Assembly (NCBI RefSeq): GCF_015207255.1
Contig: NZ_JADEXG010000001.1
Coordinates: forward strand, 143,979 to 207,978
DNA: 64,000 nt
Direction: 5' to 3'
From: Vasconcelosia minhoensis LEGE 07310
Lineage (GTDB): Bacteria; Cyanobacteriota; Cyanobacteriia; Phormidesmidales; Phormidesmidaceae
The position numbers were made by a program, and so were the translations under genes. Below the pieces are notes generated by a model. That model was not told the DNA's origin, made no database searches, and saw only the letters and a list, made by a program, of their open reading frames with translations. Numbering within the stretch: the first letter of the stretch is position 1; every line of letters begins with the position of its first letter. Positions 8,164 to 17,134 of the stretch are shown piece after piece.

Positions 8164-10680
8164 CTAAAACTCAACAGACACCCTCCCGATAATTGTTAGG
8201 GGTGCTCCGGGCTCAATGGCCACCCGGCCAAAGTTGTTGGATTTGAAATAGCGTTCATCAAACAGATTTTGCACATTGATGGATGCCCGCCAATTATCAC
8301 GGTTGTAAAACACGGCGGCATCGGTGCGCCAATAGCCCGGCAAATCGAAGCTGTCGTCGAAGTTTCCGGCCCGCTCGCCAACATGAAATACCCCAGCCCC
8401 AAAGCCCAACCCCTGCAGGTCGCCCGCCTGAATTTCATAGGTGGACCAAAGGCTGAAGGTATTTTCCGGGACATTTTGCACCCGGCTCCCAGGTTCCAAA
8501 CCAAAAAATTCCTCGGTGAATTCAGCATCGATATAGCCGTAGGAGGCGATCACATTCCAACCGGGCAAAATTTCACCGGCCACATCTAGTTCAATGCCTC
8601 GGCTGCGCTGCTCGGCAATGGGAAGATTAAAGTCAGGATTGTTAGGATCGGTGGTCGCCAGGTTGGTTTTGGTAATGGTATAGGCGGCTAGATTGGCAAT
8701 TAAGTTGCCTTCCAAGAGTTCACCTCGTAGCCCCACCTCATACTGGGTGCCCCGTTCTGGATCTAGGAATGAGCCATCGACGGCGGTACCAAAGTTGGGC
8801 TGAAAAGAGCGAGCATAGTTGGCGTATAGTGAGAAGGACTCAATCGGGCCATAGAGTAAGCCAATGGATGGACTAAAGGCACTGGGAGACTGACTCGAAT
8901 CCTCTCTCAAGTTGTCGTCGCTGCGCTGTTCAACAAAATCTAGTCGTCCCCCCAGCAGCAGCTTTAAGTTATCGGTCAAGTCAATCTGATCCTGGACAAA
9001 AATTCCGAGGTTATCGGTGCGGGAGACGCTATCGCGCACGACGACAGTCAAATCATCCAGATCGGGACGGGGAATTTGGTTATAAACCGGGTCGAAAATA
9101 TTGATATCTGGAGTAAGCCCCGCCGGTAGTCGGCTTTGAGTTCCCCCAAAGGTCAGACGAGACAGGTCAAATCCCAACAGAAGGTTATGCTCAATGGCAC
9201 CCGTAGAAAATTGTCCCTCCACTTCCGTTTGCAAAGCATAGCTCTCGCTGACATCGTCATTGGAGCGAAAATTGCGGGTCAAGATGCCGGTATCTTCATC
9301 CAACGACAGCGGCTCAGCTCGAAAGTCAAGGCTATCGGAAGAGACGATCCGTAAAGCATTGCGAATACTCCAGCGATCGCTCAAGTTATGCTCTAGACGA
9401 TAACCCGCAGAAATTTCTTCCGTTTCCCTAAAATCTTCGGGTTCACCAAAAAAGCGACTGATAGGCGTATCCACAATGTCTCGCCCAGTGGCAATAAATC
9501 CCCGATCAAAGGGGCGTTCATCGTCGAGATAGCTGAAATCTAGAGCTAGACGAGTGTCTTCGCTAATATCCCAGGCAAGCACTGGAGCGGCAAAAAAGCG
9601 ATTGACATCCTGATCAAAATCTCGAAAGCCATCCGAGTGCTCGTAGGCCAAATTAAGTCGATAGCGCAAGTCGGTCGATTCAGTGAGCGGCCCAGACAAA
9701 TCGATCGTAGGGCGAACAAATCCATAGCTGCCCGCCTGGACATCAAACTCGTAGTTAGAGAAGGGTAAGGGCTGCTCGGTCACCAAGTTGATGATGCCTC
9801 CCGGCTCGATATTGCCGTATAGAACCGAGGCTGGCCCCTTAAGCACCTCAAAGCGCTCAACGTTGGAGGTTTCCAGGATGCCATTGGACGGATCGCGAAA
9901 GCCATCTCGAAAGAATTCAGAAACGGAGAACCCGCGAATATTCAGCTGATCGACGGTACCCGCAAAGCCGCCGTCCTGTACGACACTGCTGACGTTGCGC
10001 GTAGCATCGTCGATGCGGTTGCCCGCCTGATCCTCAAATACCTGCTGGGGCACCACCTGAATCGAGCGCGGAATCTCGAGTAGCGGCGTTTCGGTGCGAG
10101 TGGCTGTAGTTGCCTCGTTTACAACATAGTCATCTTCCTGCTCGCCTGTAACCGCAATTTGCAGCGCCTCTTCGGCAGCGGCATCCGCCATAGCATCGCC
10201 TGGCACGACCCCCAGCACTAAGCCAGTGCCCTCGGTATTGACCTCAGCCGCTGGCGGCGCGTCAGTCCCGGTAATCGAAACCTGCACCCGGCTACCGTCG
10301 AGATTGGTCAAAGAGACAAAGGCGATTCCCTCGGCAGGGTTAGCGGCCTCGAAGGTCTCACCCTCAGGCAGTGCCAGCACCGCATTGGGAATTTCGAGAA
10401 TGAGCGCGTTACCAACCGTAGAAATGTCGGGTTCGGCCAGCGAAGCCGCGGCCTCTAGCGTCAGTTGCAGACCTGTTTCTTCAGGGGCTAACCGCACGCT
10501 GGTAATCTCTACGGGGGTAATCTGTACCGGCGCTTGGGCCAGATTCAGATCGCTGGCTTGAACACTCGCTTGAGCTGGGTCAATTTCTGGCAGGGCCACA
10601 GACTGGGCTCGGACTTCAGGGGCCGAAGCGATTGAGAGCAGTCCAACCAGCAGCACCACGCTTTGCAATTTATCAGTCAT
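8164..10680 (-). CDS. AMIN-domain TonB-dependent receptor, FhuA/FoxA class (module B)
   Basis: About 838 residues from the ATG at 10680, which gives signal peptide MTDKLQSVVLLVGLLSIAS ending near VRAQS. A GTG at 10740 would extend it but lies inside the promoter palindrome, so it is rejected. An AMIN domain precedes a plug of the ferrichrome-type receptor family: RSIQVVPQQVFEDQ, LNIRGFSVSEFFRDGFRDP, ERFEVLKGPASVLYGNIEPG and GGIINLVTEQP. The barrel ends with VSVEF. It differs from the other five receptors, which are of the CirA/FepA/IutA type, so it probably takes a different siderophore. It heads an operon with the binding protein and DUF1636 gene. Confidence 0.92.
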   Translation of the reverse strand: MTDKLQSVVLLVGLLSIASAPEVRAQSVALPEIDPAQASVQASDLNLAQAPVQITPVEITSVRLAPEETGLQLTLEAAASLAEPDISTVGNALILEIPNAVLALPEGETFEAANPAEGIAFVSLTNLDGSRVQVSITGTDAPPAAEVNTEGTGLVLGVVPGDAMADAAAEEALQIAVTGEQEDDYVVNEATTATRTETPLLEIPRSIQVVPQQVFEDQAGNRIDDATRNVSSVVQDGGFAGTVDQLNIRGFSVSEFFRDGFRDPSNGILETSNVERFEVLKGPASVLYGNIEPGGIINLVTEQPLPFSNYEFDVQAGSYGFVRPTIDLSGPLTESTDLRYRLNLAYEHSDGFRDFDQDVNRFFAAPVLAWDISEDTRLALDFSYLDDERPFDRGFIATGRDIVDTPISRFFGEPEDFRETEEISAGYRLEHNLSDRWSIRNALRIVSSDSLDFRAEPLSLDEDTGILTRNFRSNDDVSESYALQTEVEGQFSTGAIEHNLLLGFDLSRLTFGGTQSRLPAGLTPDINIFDPVYNQIPRPDLDDLTVVVRDSVSRTDNLGIFVQDQIDLTDNLKLLLGGRLDFVEQRSDDNLREDSSQSPSAFSPSIGLLYGPIESFSLYANYARSFQPNFGTAVDGSFLDPERGTQYEVGLRGELLEGNLIANLAAYTITKTNLATTDPNNPDFNLPIAEQRSRGIELDVAGEILPGWNVIASYGYIDAEFTEEFFGLEPGSRVQNVPENTFSLWSTYEIQAGDLQGLGFGAGVFHVGERAGNFDDSFDLPGYWRTDAAVFYNRDNWRASINVQNLFDERYFKSNNFGRVAIEPGAPLTIIGRVSVEF

Positions 10681-10739
10681 CACACCACAGTATAGATTTC
10701 TCAAGAATGTCGATCCTGAACTTGGGACAGTTAGGAACA

Positions 10740-10824
10740 CTTCTCAAGAAGATTACTGGATAGAGGGTTCATGGCAATAGGGCTGGCGATCCGCAGCCGG
10801 AGTTTTTGCGATCGCACCCCGGAG
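10740..10824 (-). promoter_or_regulatory. Receptor B promoter: paired 22-bp-spaced repeats and palindrome
   Basis: GCCGGAGTTTTTGCG begins at 10796 and CCCGGAGTTTCGCGG at 10818, a 22-bp period. CTTCTCAAGAAG at 10740-10751 repeats the palindrome seen at receptor A; in the sense strand both read as TAA-n-CTTCTTGAGAAG, a likely -10 followed by the palindrome. A further TTTCTCAAGAA lies at 10697-10707. Confidence 0.6.
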
Positions 10825-10896
10825 TTTCGCGGCTAGCGAGGTCGTAAAAGCGAATTTGCTACGATAAGGCAGTATCTGGCAGTGCAGGACTTTCCC

Positions 10897-11601
10897 ATGG
10901 TGCAAGAACGGGCACGCTCCTCCCAAACCGCAGCGGCAGTCAATCTACCTTGCCTAGAAAGCGGCGACCATCTAACCCGGCACGAGTTTGAGCGTCGTTA
11001 TCATGCCATGCCCGATCTCAAAAAAGCGGAATTGATTGAAGGAGTTGTGTACGTGCCATCACCGCTGCGCTTTGAACCTCATGCTGAGCCCCATGGGCAT
11101 CTCATCACCTGGCTTGGGGTTTACCAGGCCATGACGCCTGGGGTACGGATCGGAGATAACCCAACCGTGCGCCTCGATTGGGACAATGAACCTCAACCCG
11201 ATGCCCTATTGCTGATCGACCCGATAGCCGGAGGGCAGACACGGTTAAGCCCCGACGGCTACATTGAAGGTGCGCCTGAACTCGTCGTTGAGATTGCCGC
11301 TAGCAGTGCCGCCATCGACCTGGGCAGCAAAATGCAAGCCTATCGCCGCAACGGCGTTTTGGAGTATGTCGTCTGGCAGGCATTCGAGAATCGGCTCAGC
11401 TGGTTTCAGCTGGTAGAAGGCGAGTATCAACAACTGATGCCTGATGCCGAAGGAATGATTCGCAGCCAGGTGTTTCCGGGGCTATGGCTAGCAGTAGAAG
11501 CACTCCTGTCCGGGGATATGAAAACCGTGCTGTCAGCTGTACAAGCGGGTTTGGGCTCTTCCGACCATGAGACTTTTGTAAAGCAGCTCAGGTCTAGATG
11601 A
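10897..11601 (+). CDS. Uma2-family endonuclease-like protein
   Basis: About 234 residues from the ATG at 10897. The PD-(D/E)XK-like core is visible: KKAELIEGVVY (first Glu), NEPQPDALLLI (the PD pair), GAPELVVEIAASS (E-x-V) and MQAYRRNGVLEYVVW. These genes are highly multiplied in cyanobacteria and their role is unsettled. It is transcribed against the surrounding iron genes, from the space upstream of the module B receptor. Confidence 0.85.
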   Translation: MVQERARSSQTAAAVNLPCLESGDHLTRHEFERRYHAMPDLKKAELIEGVVYVPSPLRFEPHAEPHGHLITWLGVYQAMTPGVRIGDNPTVRLDWDNEPQPDALLLIDPIAGGQTRLSPDGYIEGAPELVVEIAASSAAIDLGSKMQAYRRNGVLEYVVWQAFENRLSWFQLVEGEYQQLMPDAEGMIRSQVFPGLWLAVEALLSGDMKTVLSAVQAGLGSSDHETFVKQLRSR

Positions 11602-11655
11602 TGTCGCTGAAACAACGGCTAGCCGAGGTGCAGGTTTAGAAGAGACTCTATCCTG

Positions 11656-12612
11656 TCACGCTCGCCGCTGCCGCATAAACATTCCCGGATTCACCCCATA
11701 CCGGCGGCGAAAGGCGGCGGCGAAGTGACCCCGATTGGCAAAACCTACGGCATGAGCGGCGGCTGTGACGTTCATTTCACCCCTCTCTAGCAGCTGATGC
11801 GATCGCGCCATTCGCAGCTCATGCAGATAGCCAAAGACGGTCGTGTCGAACACCTGGCGAAAGCCCACTTTTAGCTTGTGGTCGTTGATGCCAACGGCGC
11901 GGGCCAACTCCATCAGCGAGGGGGGATTTAACAAGCGCTGCCGCAGAATTTTGCTGGCATAGTGGATGCGTTCAACGTCATCGGGTTTTAGCCGATGAGC
12001 GCTGGTTTGGGGAGGCTGTGAAGGACGAACTGCCTCGATCAGTAAGGCCATCAGTTCCCAGACTTTGCTTTCTAAGTACAGCCGCTGAGTCATTCCCTGA
12101 AATGGACAGGTGAGGATTTGCTGCACGGTCATCTGCATGGCTGCCGTGGGGGTACCGCTGTGCTCGTAATATTTTTCATCGGGCGATCGCATAAACGGCT
12201 TCAGGCCAACGGGTAGCTGCTCAGAAAGGCCCAGCCACTGCCGAAACACCACCGGTTCGATATGGACATTGACGCTAACGATCCGGGTGTTTCCTGGTAC
12301 AAACCAGGGCTCTCCGGGGGCCAGGCCACTGCCGCAGAGGCTGTAGCGCTGCTGGGTTTTTCCAGCTGGGTAGAACTGGTCGAAGGTGTATTCGAGCGGA
12401 TGAACGCGATCGCGGTGAGTCATTACCAGATCGTCTTTTAGGCAGCTATCAGAAACCGCCAGTTCCAGTCCCGGACGCAGCTCATTGGAATAACGATAGC
12501 CCTGCCCCAGCTGAGACGGATAGGATTCGCGCAGGCCAAGGCGGTCGCCTGGATCGGGCTGGACAGCCTGAAACAAATCCCAATAGTCAGCGTGAGCAAG
12601 GGTAAGCGTCAT
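11656..12612 (-). CDS. AraC-family regulator, PchR-like (module B)
   Basis: About 318 residues from the ATG at 12612. That start is chosen because MTLTLAHADYWDLFQ aligns with the N-termini of the sibling regulators; the frame is open further upstream to 12687. The C-terminus has the double helix-turn-helix: LMELARAVGINDHKLKVGF and VTAAAHAVGFANRGHFAAAF. Conserved YLESKVWELMALLIEA precedes the DNA-binding domain. It lies upstream of, and co-directional with, the module B receptor but is separated from it by a reverse-oriented Uma2 gene. It is likely an activator responding to the module B siderophore. Confidence 0.9.
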   Translation of the reverse strand: MTLTLAHADYWDLFQAVQPDPGDRLGLRESYPSQLGQGYRYSNELRPGLELAVSDSCLKDDLVMTHRDRVHPLEYTFDQFYPAGKTQQRYSLCGSGLAPGEPWFVPGNTRIVSVNVHIEPVVFRQWLGLSEQLPVGLKPFMRSPDEKYYEHSGTPTAAMQMTVQQILTCPFQGMTQRLYLESKVWELMALLIEAVRPSQPPQTSAHRLKPDDVERIHYASKILRQRLLNPPSLMELARAVGINDHKLKVGFRQVFDTTVFGYLHELRMARSHQLLERGEMNVTAAAHAVGFANRGHFAAAFRRRYGVNPGMFMRQRRA

Positions 12613-12688
12613 AGTTAAGTCAGGTCGCAGCTGCCTTTGAAATAGAGCTTGCAATGAGAGCTTCAGCCAGCTTACTATAGATGACACT

Positions 12689-12700
12689 TTTTCTCAATTA
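12689..12700 (-). promoter_or_regulatory. TTCTCAA iron-box-like element upstream of regulator B
   Basis: TTTTCTCAATTA lies about 80 bp before the chosen start of the AraC gene. It contains the heptamer shared with the other module promoters, with only a weak second arm. Confidence 0.35.
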
Positions 12701-12836
12701 GTTTCTACCTGCGCTGGCGACAGTGATGCTGGATGCAGATCCCCATTCTTGCTGGGCTGTAGGTTCCTGGGGCAGAAGCAATTGGGCAAATTCGTCCAGG
12801 CTATAAGTTGGGTGATCCAAATTAAGGAGTGCAGAA

Positions 12837-13886
12837 CTAATCGGGCAATTGTAATTTCACCCTCTGAGCTTCTGTCAAGTGGCATACCTGCACCACCTGA
12901 GCCACATCCATACCAGTAGCCAAGAGGTTTTGAGCTGTTTGCAAAACCTGAGCTTCAGCCTCTTCCCTGGCGCGTCGTTCTTGGTTCCTAGCCCGTCGTT
13001 CTTGGTTCTTAGCCCGTCGTTCTTGCTCTGTATCAGTCAAAAACCAATCGCCCGATGCATCACACCACCGCAACCAGTCGCCTGCCACCTCATCAAATTC
13101 CCCTTGCCATATCCCCAGGCCAATCGCCAAATCATCTAACCAAATCAGCGGGTTAGTGGGGCGTAGGGGCTGCTCCTGATATTCGCCATCAATCCAGCGA
13201 AAATAGCGCAATCGCCGGGTGTACCGGCTGTACACAATGTAGTGCGGCACCCTCAAATAGCGTTCATATACCTCAAATTTTCTAGGGGGTTTCTGCGATT
13301 CCTTGGCCTTCCCTCTCTCGGCCTCTACTAACCCAGGGGTCTCAACGTCATCTTCCCCACTGTCTGCCCGCCTCGCCTGATCGACAAACCGACCCAGGTC
13401 TTCGCCAGCGGTGCCCGCCGACAAAAACTCCACCACCACATCCGGCGATTTTCCTTCTTGCCACACCACATAGCTGCGGCGCAAATCTTCCCCATCGTAG
13501 AGCCGCGACACCCCCACCGCCAGGAACCAATCGGGTCGCTTGTGCCACTGGAGATGGCTTTCGTCGTAGTAAAGGTTGAGGTCGGAGCCGGTAAACCACT
13601 CTCGTCGAGCATATTGGCTCAGGTGCAGGGTGCGGCTGAGCAATTGGGGTTGTAAATCATGGTACTCGTCAGGCAATCCTGGCTCCTCGGGGGCTTCGCT
13701 GGGTAAGTCGTACATGGTGGGCAGGTCAGCCCGACGCGATCGCATTTCCCTAGATCGCACTTCCTCGCTTTGAGTGCGTTGTCCATTGGTCAAAGTGTCT
13801 GAGGAGGTTTGACTGACCTGAGAAAAAGACGGAGGACGACTACCCATCATGGCCTCGTTGATTGCCTGAAAGTTTATCTGCTCCAA
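12837..13886 (-). CDS. Uma2-family protein with long basic C-terminal repeat (copy 1)
   Basis: 349 residues if the TTG at 13886 is used; the ATG pair at 13850/13847 is a plausible shorter start. Nuclease-like core: KRPDWFLAVGVSRLYDGED, SPDVVVEFLS, FEVYERYLRVPHYIVYSRYT, then GIWQGEFDEVAGDWLRWCDA. The tail holds three tandem QERRA(K/R)N/E units, a charged helix. A near-identical copy lies at 15966-16973, where two of the repeat units and part of the acidic linker differ. The two genes, with their flanks, are a duplication about 1.2 kb long. Confidence 0.85.
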   Translation of the reverse strand: MEQINFQAINEAMMGSRPPSFSQVSQTSSDTLTNGQRTQSEEVRSREMRSRRADLPTMYDLPSEAPEEPGLPDEYHDLQPQLLSRTLHLSQYARREWFTGSDLNLYYDESHLQWHKRPDWFLAVGVSRLYDGEDLRRSYVVWQEGKSPDVVVEFLSAGTAGEDLGRFVDQARRADSGEDDVETPGLVEAERGKAKESQKPPRKFEVYERYLRVPHYIVYSRYTRRLRYFRWIDGEYQEQPLRPTNPLIWLDDLAIGLGIWQGEFDEVAGDWLRWCDASGDWFLTDTEQERRAKNQERRARNQERRAREEAEAQVLQTAQNLLATGMDVAQVVQVCHLTEAQRVKLQLPD

Positions 13887-13912
13887 TCCTATCGCACCTG
13901 ACTAAGCAATCC

Positions 13913-14075
13913 CTAGTAATGAGAGGAGCCTACTAGGGCAAAGCCGGGGGGCTTGCAAAAGATCAGCACGCGGGTACCGTTTTCTGGCCTGGGCTGGTTG
14001 TTGTGGATCAGCAGGAAGCGGGTCTGGTAGCGATCGTAGTCGTCGCAGATTTCCTCGCCCAAGGCTCGCAAGGGG
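13913..14075 (-). pseudogene. Truncated copy of a 67-residue hypothetical gene
   Basis: The minus strand encodes LGEEICDDYDRYQTRFLLI, HNNQPRPENGTRVLIFCKPP and GFALVGSSHY, identical in most residues to the intact gene at 15290-15493. The homology stops abruptly at about 14075, so the first ~15 codons are missing. The following bases (about 14086-14150) encode SGVDIIGSASEHQIYVAIE, probably a scrap of another nuclease-like gene. Confidence 0.7.
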
Positions 14076-14152
14076 GCGGACACTCGATGGCAACATAAAT
14101 CTGATGCTCCGAGGCAGAACCAATGATGTCTACACCAGATTGATAAGACTGT

Positions 14153-14479
14153 TCAGCGCAGAAAAATTGCTCTTAAAGCAGTACTGACGTTAGCCCAGTC
14201 CCTAGTTGAAAGTTGTCCTAAGCGGCGATTGACAATCCTTTTTTCTAAAGTTGCGATTTTATGGAGACGGACTACAGAGGGCAAGAGCAAGCCAGCTTGT
14301 GTCGAATCGAGTAGACTCACATCAAAGGATGTGGAATAGAGTTGGCTTGTGATTCTAGCAACCACGATGTCTGGATCTTCAACATCCAGTAAAACTAAAG
14401 CCGGTCGCTGCTTTTGTCGGACGCTATCAGTAAATGGAAATGCTATTAAAACGACTTCCCCAGACAAATAAGTTTCCAT
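14153..14479 (-). CDS. PemK/MazF-family toxin
   Basis: 108 residues. It starts METYLSGEVVLIAFPFTDS and continues RQKQRPALVLLD, the beta-strand opening and RP-A-LVL motif of MazF/PemK mRNA interferases. The later ITSQLYSTSFDVSLL and KIATLEKRIVNRRLGQLS match the second half of the fold. It lies 6 bp downstream of a small antitoxin-like gene in the same direction, so the two form a toxin-antitoxin operon. It is full length for the family. Confidence 0.88.
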   Translation of the reverse strand: METYLSGEVVLIAFPFTDSVRQKQRPALVLLDVEDPDIVVARITSQLYSTSFDVSLLDSTQAGLLLPSVVRLHKIATLEKRIVNRRLGQLSTRDWANVSTALRAIFLR

Positions 14480-14485
14480 GTTACG

Positions 14486-14704
14486 TTACAAGGCGTCGTA
14501 AATAGCGTCTTCAGAGCTATATCCAGCGAGAAACTGCTCAGTTGCGAGAGCTTGCCAAGCTGCCTTGTCGTCGGCCTCAGACGAGTCTTGAACGATCACG
14601 ATGACTCTAACTGACTGATGACCAGCCAGTTGAGACAGCACTGTTTTGGGTAGTTTTAGCTGTCCATCGGCGGTAACTTCCCCGGCAAATTCGTAAGCTT
14701 TCAT
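14486..14704 (-). CDS. Antitoxin partner of the PemK/MazF toxin
   Basis: 72 residues beginning MKAYEFAGEVTADGQLKLP, a pattern seen in short DNA-binding antitoxin-type proteins of cyanobacteria, followed by SVRVIVIVQD and an acidic C-terminus (SSEADDKAAWQ, YSSEDAIYDAL) suited to binding a basic toxin. It stops 6 bp before the toxin gene. The exact antitoxin class is not certain. Confidence 0.75.
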   Translation of the reverse strand: MKAYEFAGEVTADGQLKLPKTVLSQLAGHQSVRVIVIVQDSSEADDKAAWQALATEQFLAGYSSEDAIYDAL

Positions 14705-14949
14705 TGCCTCTAATTCTCCAAATGCTATTTTTCAACCATGAGTCACAGCATTTATGCTAACTTGCGATCGCTAAAATTTGATCGCCTCACACCGCGCTTG
14801 AATTTCAGGAGGTCTACTCCCTGGTTGACTGACAAAAGTTTAGCGTCCAAGCACTGAAACGCTCATCAGCTGGGGAAAGGAGCGACTGAATAAAAGAGTA
14901 GGGAGCGAGCCTTCTAAGATCTAGATACGACTCAAAATCTAGAAGTGCC

Positions 14950-15112
14950 ATGAAAAAACGCTCCCCCCTCTACTCTGCCCTGAACGCCTGGCTCGGTCAA
15001 GCCTGTCTCTGGGCGCATAAACCCCATCTGACGACCTGCGTATGGATGGTCTCAGCACTGCTCTGCATCGGAGCAGACAATCTGACCCGCTGGCTGCCCT
15101 ACCTACCCTGTC
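14950..15112 (+). pseudogene. N-terminal fragment of a transposase, cut at a HIP1 site
   Basis: The frame starts ATGAAAAAACGC and gives KKRSPLYSALNAWLGQACLW and MVSALLCIGADNLTRWLPYL, which resembles the start of cyanobacterial IS4-like transposases. After about 54 codons the sequence switches, exactly at GCGATCGC (15113-15120), into the reverse of a Uma2 gene's 5' part. The rest of the transposase is absent. Confidence 0.6.
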
Positions 15113-15262
15113 GCGATCGCGTTTCCCTAGATCGCACTTCCTCGCTTTGAGTGCGTTGTCCATTGGTCAAAGCGTCTGAGGAGGTTTGACTGATCTGAGA
15201 AAAAGACGGCGGACGACTACCCATCATGGCCTCGTTGATTGCCTGAAAGTTTATCTGCTCCA
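15113..15262 (-). pseudogene. 5' fragment of a Uma2 gene (copy 2 of the unit)
   Basis: The minus strand repeats the first ~50 codons of the Uma2 genes at 12837-13886 and 15966-16973 (NFQAINEAMMGSRPPSFSQ, NGQRTQSEEVRSRETRSR) with few changes. It then ends at the junction with the transposase fragment, so the catalytic core is missing. Confidence 0.75.
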
Positions 15263-15289
15263 ATCCTATCGCACCTGACTAAGCAATCA

Positions 15290-15493
15290 TTAGTAATGAG
15301 AGGAGCCTACTAGGGCAAAGCCAGGGGGCTTGCAAAAGATCAGCACGCGGGTACCGTTTTCTGGCCTGGGCTGGTTGTTGTGGATCAGCAGGAAGCGGGT
15401 CTGGTAACGATCGTAGTCGTCGCAGATTTCCTCGCCCAAGGCTCGAAGGTTGTCAGGTACATTAAGCACAGCATCAATCGGGAGTTTTGCCAT
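15290..15493 (-). CDS. Hypothetical 67-residue protein
   Basis: Starts MAKLPIDAVLNVPDNLRALG and ends GFALVGSSHY. I do not recognise a domain. The 3' two-thirds exist again at 13913-14075, and a shorter piece lies at 16989-17104, each downstream-flanking the 5' end of a Uma2 copy, so the gene travels with that unit. Its first codons overlap, on the other strand, the start of a Uma2 C-terminal fragment. Confidence 0.5.
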   Translation of the reverse strand: MAKLPIDAVLNVPDNLRALGEEICDDYDRYQTRFLLIHNNQPRPENGTRVLIFCKPPGFALVGSSHY

Positions 15494-15697
15494 GGTACGT
15501 CTTGATCAGAATCCTCCCATAGTTGACCAGGGTCGATTGCCCAGCGAGCAGTTGGGATTGCAGCTAGGGATTCATGGGCAGCAGCTGCGCTGGTTTACGG
15601 CTGAGGGTGTGCTGATTCCGCTACCTGAAGAGGCAGAGCAGCAGCGGGCGGAGCAAGTCCAGCAGAGCTAAAGCAGCTGGAGACCTATCTGCGATAG
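15492..15697 (+). pseudogene. C-terminal fragment of a Uma2 gene, frameshifted
   Basis: The frame from 15492 gives LPSEQLGLQLGIHGQQLRWF and LIPLPEEAEQQRAEQVQQ, the tail found on many Uma2 proteins. A change of frame then reads AELKQLETYLR and stops at 15695-15697. The nuclease-like core is absent. Confidence 0.6.
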
Positions 15698-15965
15698 CGC
15701 AAGCGCTGACTTGTCAGTTCGCAGGGCGTTGACCCCAATCAATTGCCTGAGAGTTAGACCCATTGGCATCGCTGAATGGATACTGTGAGTGTAAATAAGT
15801 TTCGAGGGTGTTTGAAGGAGCAACCTGGAGCGAATACGAAAAATTGAGGGAAAAAGACAAAAAGCATCGCAAAAATCTTGGCAGTATACTCAAGGAAATG
15901 CAGAGAGGAGAAACAAACCGCGATCGCGACTGCCGTGGGTGTAGACCAAATTAAGGAGTGCAGAA

Positions 15966-16973
15966 CTAATCGGGCAATTGTAATTTCACCCTCTGAGCTT
16001 CTGTCAAGTGGCATACCTGCACCACCTGAGCAAAATCCATACCAGCGGCTAGTAAGTTTTGAGCAGTTTGTAAAACCTGAGCCTCGGCTGCTTCCCTAGC
16101 GCGTCGTTCTTGCTCTGTATCCGTTAAAAACCATTGGCCCGATGCATCGCACCACCGTAACCAGTCGCCTGCCACCTCATCAAATTCCCCTTGCCATATC
16201 CCCAGGCCAATCGCCAAATCATCTAACCAAATCAGCGGGTTAGTGGGGCGTAGGGGCTGCTCCTGATATTCGCCATCAATCCAGCGAAAATAGCGCAATC
16301 GCCGGGTGTACCGGCTGTACACAATGTAGTGCGGCACCCTCAAATAGCGTTCGTACACCTCAAATTTTCTAGGGGGTTTCTGCGGTGCTTTGGCCACCTC
16401 TGGCTCGACCTCCCCTGGCTCAGGGGTCTCAACGTCTTCTTCTCCACTGTCTGCCCGCCTCGCCTGATCGACAAACCGACCCAGATCTTCGGCAGCGGTG
16501 CCCGCCGACAAAAACTCCACTACCACATTCGGCGATTTTCCCTCCTGCCACACCACATAGCTACGGCGCAAATCTTCCCCATCGTAGAGCCGCGACACCC
16601 CCACCGCCAGGAACCAATCGGGTCGCTTGTACCACTGGAGATGGCTTTCGTCGTAGTAAAGGTTGAGGTCGGAGCCGGTAAACCACTCTCGTCGAGCATA
16701 TTGGCTCAGGTGTAGGGTGCGGCTAAGCAATTGGGGTTGTAAATCATGGTACTCGTCAGGCAATCCTGGCTCCTCGGGGGCTTCGCTGGGTAAATCATAC
16801 ATGGTGGGCAGGTCAGCCCGACGCGATCGCGTTTCCCTAGATCGCACTTCCTCGCTTTGAGTGCGTTGTCCATTGGTCAAAGCGTCTGAGGAGGTTTGAC
16901 TGACCTGAGAAAAAGACGGCGGACGACTACCCATCATGGCCTCGTTGATTGCCTGAAAGTTTATCTGCTCCAA
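15966..16973 (-). CDS. Uma2-family protein (copy 3)
   Basis: 335 residues from a TTG at 16973, with ATG alternatives 36-39 bases further in. It is almost identical to the protein at 12837-13886 over the core (KRPDWFLAVGVSRLYDGED, VVVEFLSAGTA, ERYLRVPHYIVYSRY). It lacks two of the tail QERRA repeats and has VETPEPGEVEPEVAKAPQ in the linker. The shared block starts near 15948 (12817 in copy 1) and runs through the 5' flank to about 17100. Confidence 0.85.
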   Translation of the reverse strand: MEQINFQAINEAMMGSRPPSFSQVSQTSSDALTNGQRTQSEEVRSRETRSRRADLPTMYDLPSEAPEEPGLPDEYHDLQPQLLSRTLHLSQYARREWFTGSDLNLYYDESHLQWYKRPDWFLAVGVSRLYDGEDLRRSYVVWQEGKSPNVVVEFLSAGTAAEDLGRFVDQARRADSGEEDVETPEPGEVEPEVAKAPQKPPRKFEVYERYLRVPHYIVYSRYTRRLRYFRWIDGEYQEQPLRPTNPLIWLDDLAIGLGIWQGEFDEVAGDWLRWCDASGQWFLTDTEQERRAREAAEAQVLQTAQNLLAAGMDFAQVVQVCHLTEAQRVKLQLPD

Positions 16974-16988
16974 TCCTATCGCACCTGA

Positions 16989-17104
16989 CTAAGCAATCAT
17001 TAGTAATTGAGAGGAGCCTACTAGGGCAAAGCCGGGAGCTTGCAAAAGATCAGCAGGCGGGTACCGTTTTCTTGCCTGGGCTGGTTGTTGTGGATCAGCA
17101 CAGA
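16989..17104 (-). pseudogene. Remnant of the 67-residue hypothetical gene (third copy)
   Basis: Matches the flanks at 13913-14075 and 15290-15400, with small indels that break the frame (LIHNNQPRQENGTRLLIFCK remains). It ends abruptly at about 17104, where binding-protein gene debris begins. Confidence 0.6.
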
Positions 17105-17134
17105 AAAAGGGCTTCTCTGGGGGTGATCGCATGA

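Noticed and set aside
13902..14123. 73-residue minus-strand frame
   Set aside because: It is a different frame over the truncated hypothetical-gene copy; the conserved reading is the one reported at 13913-14075.
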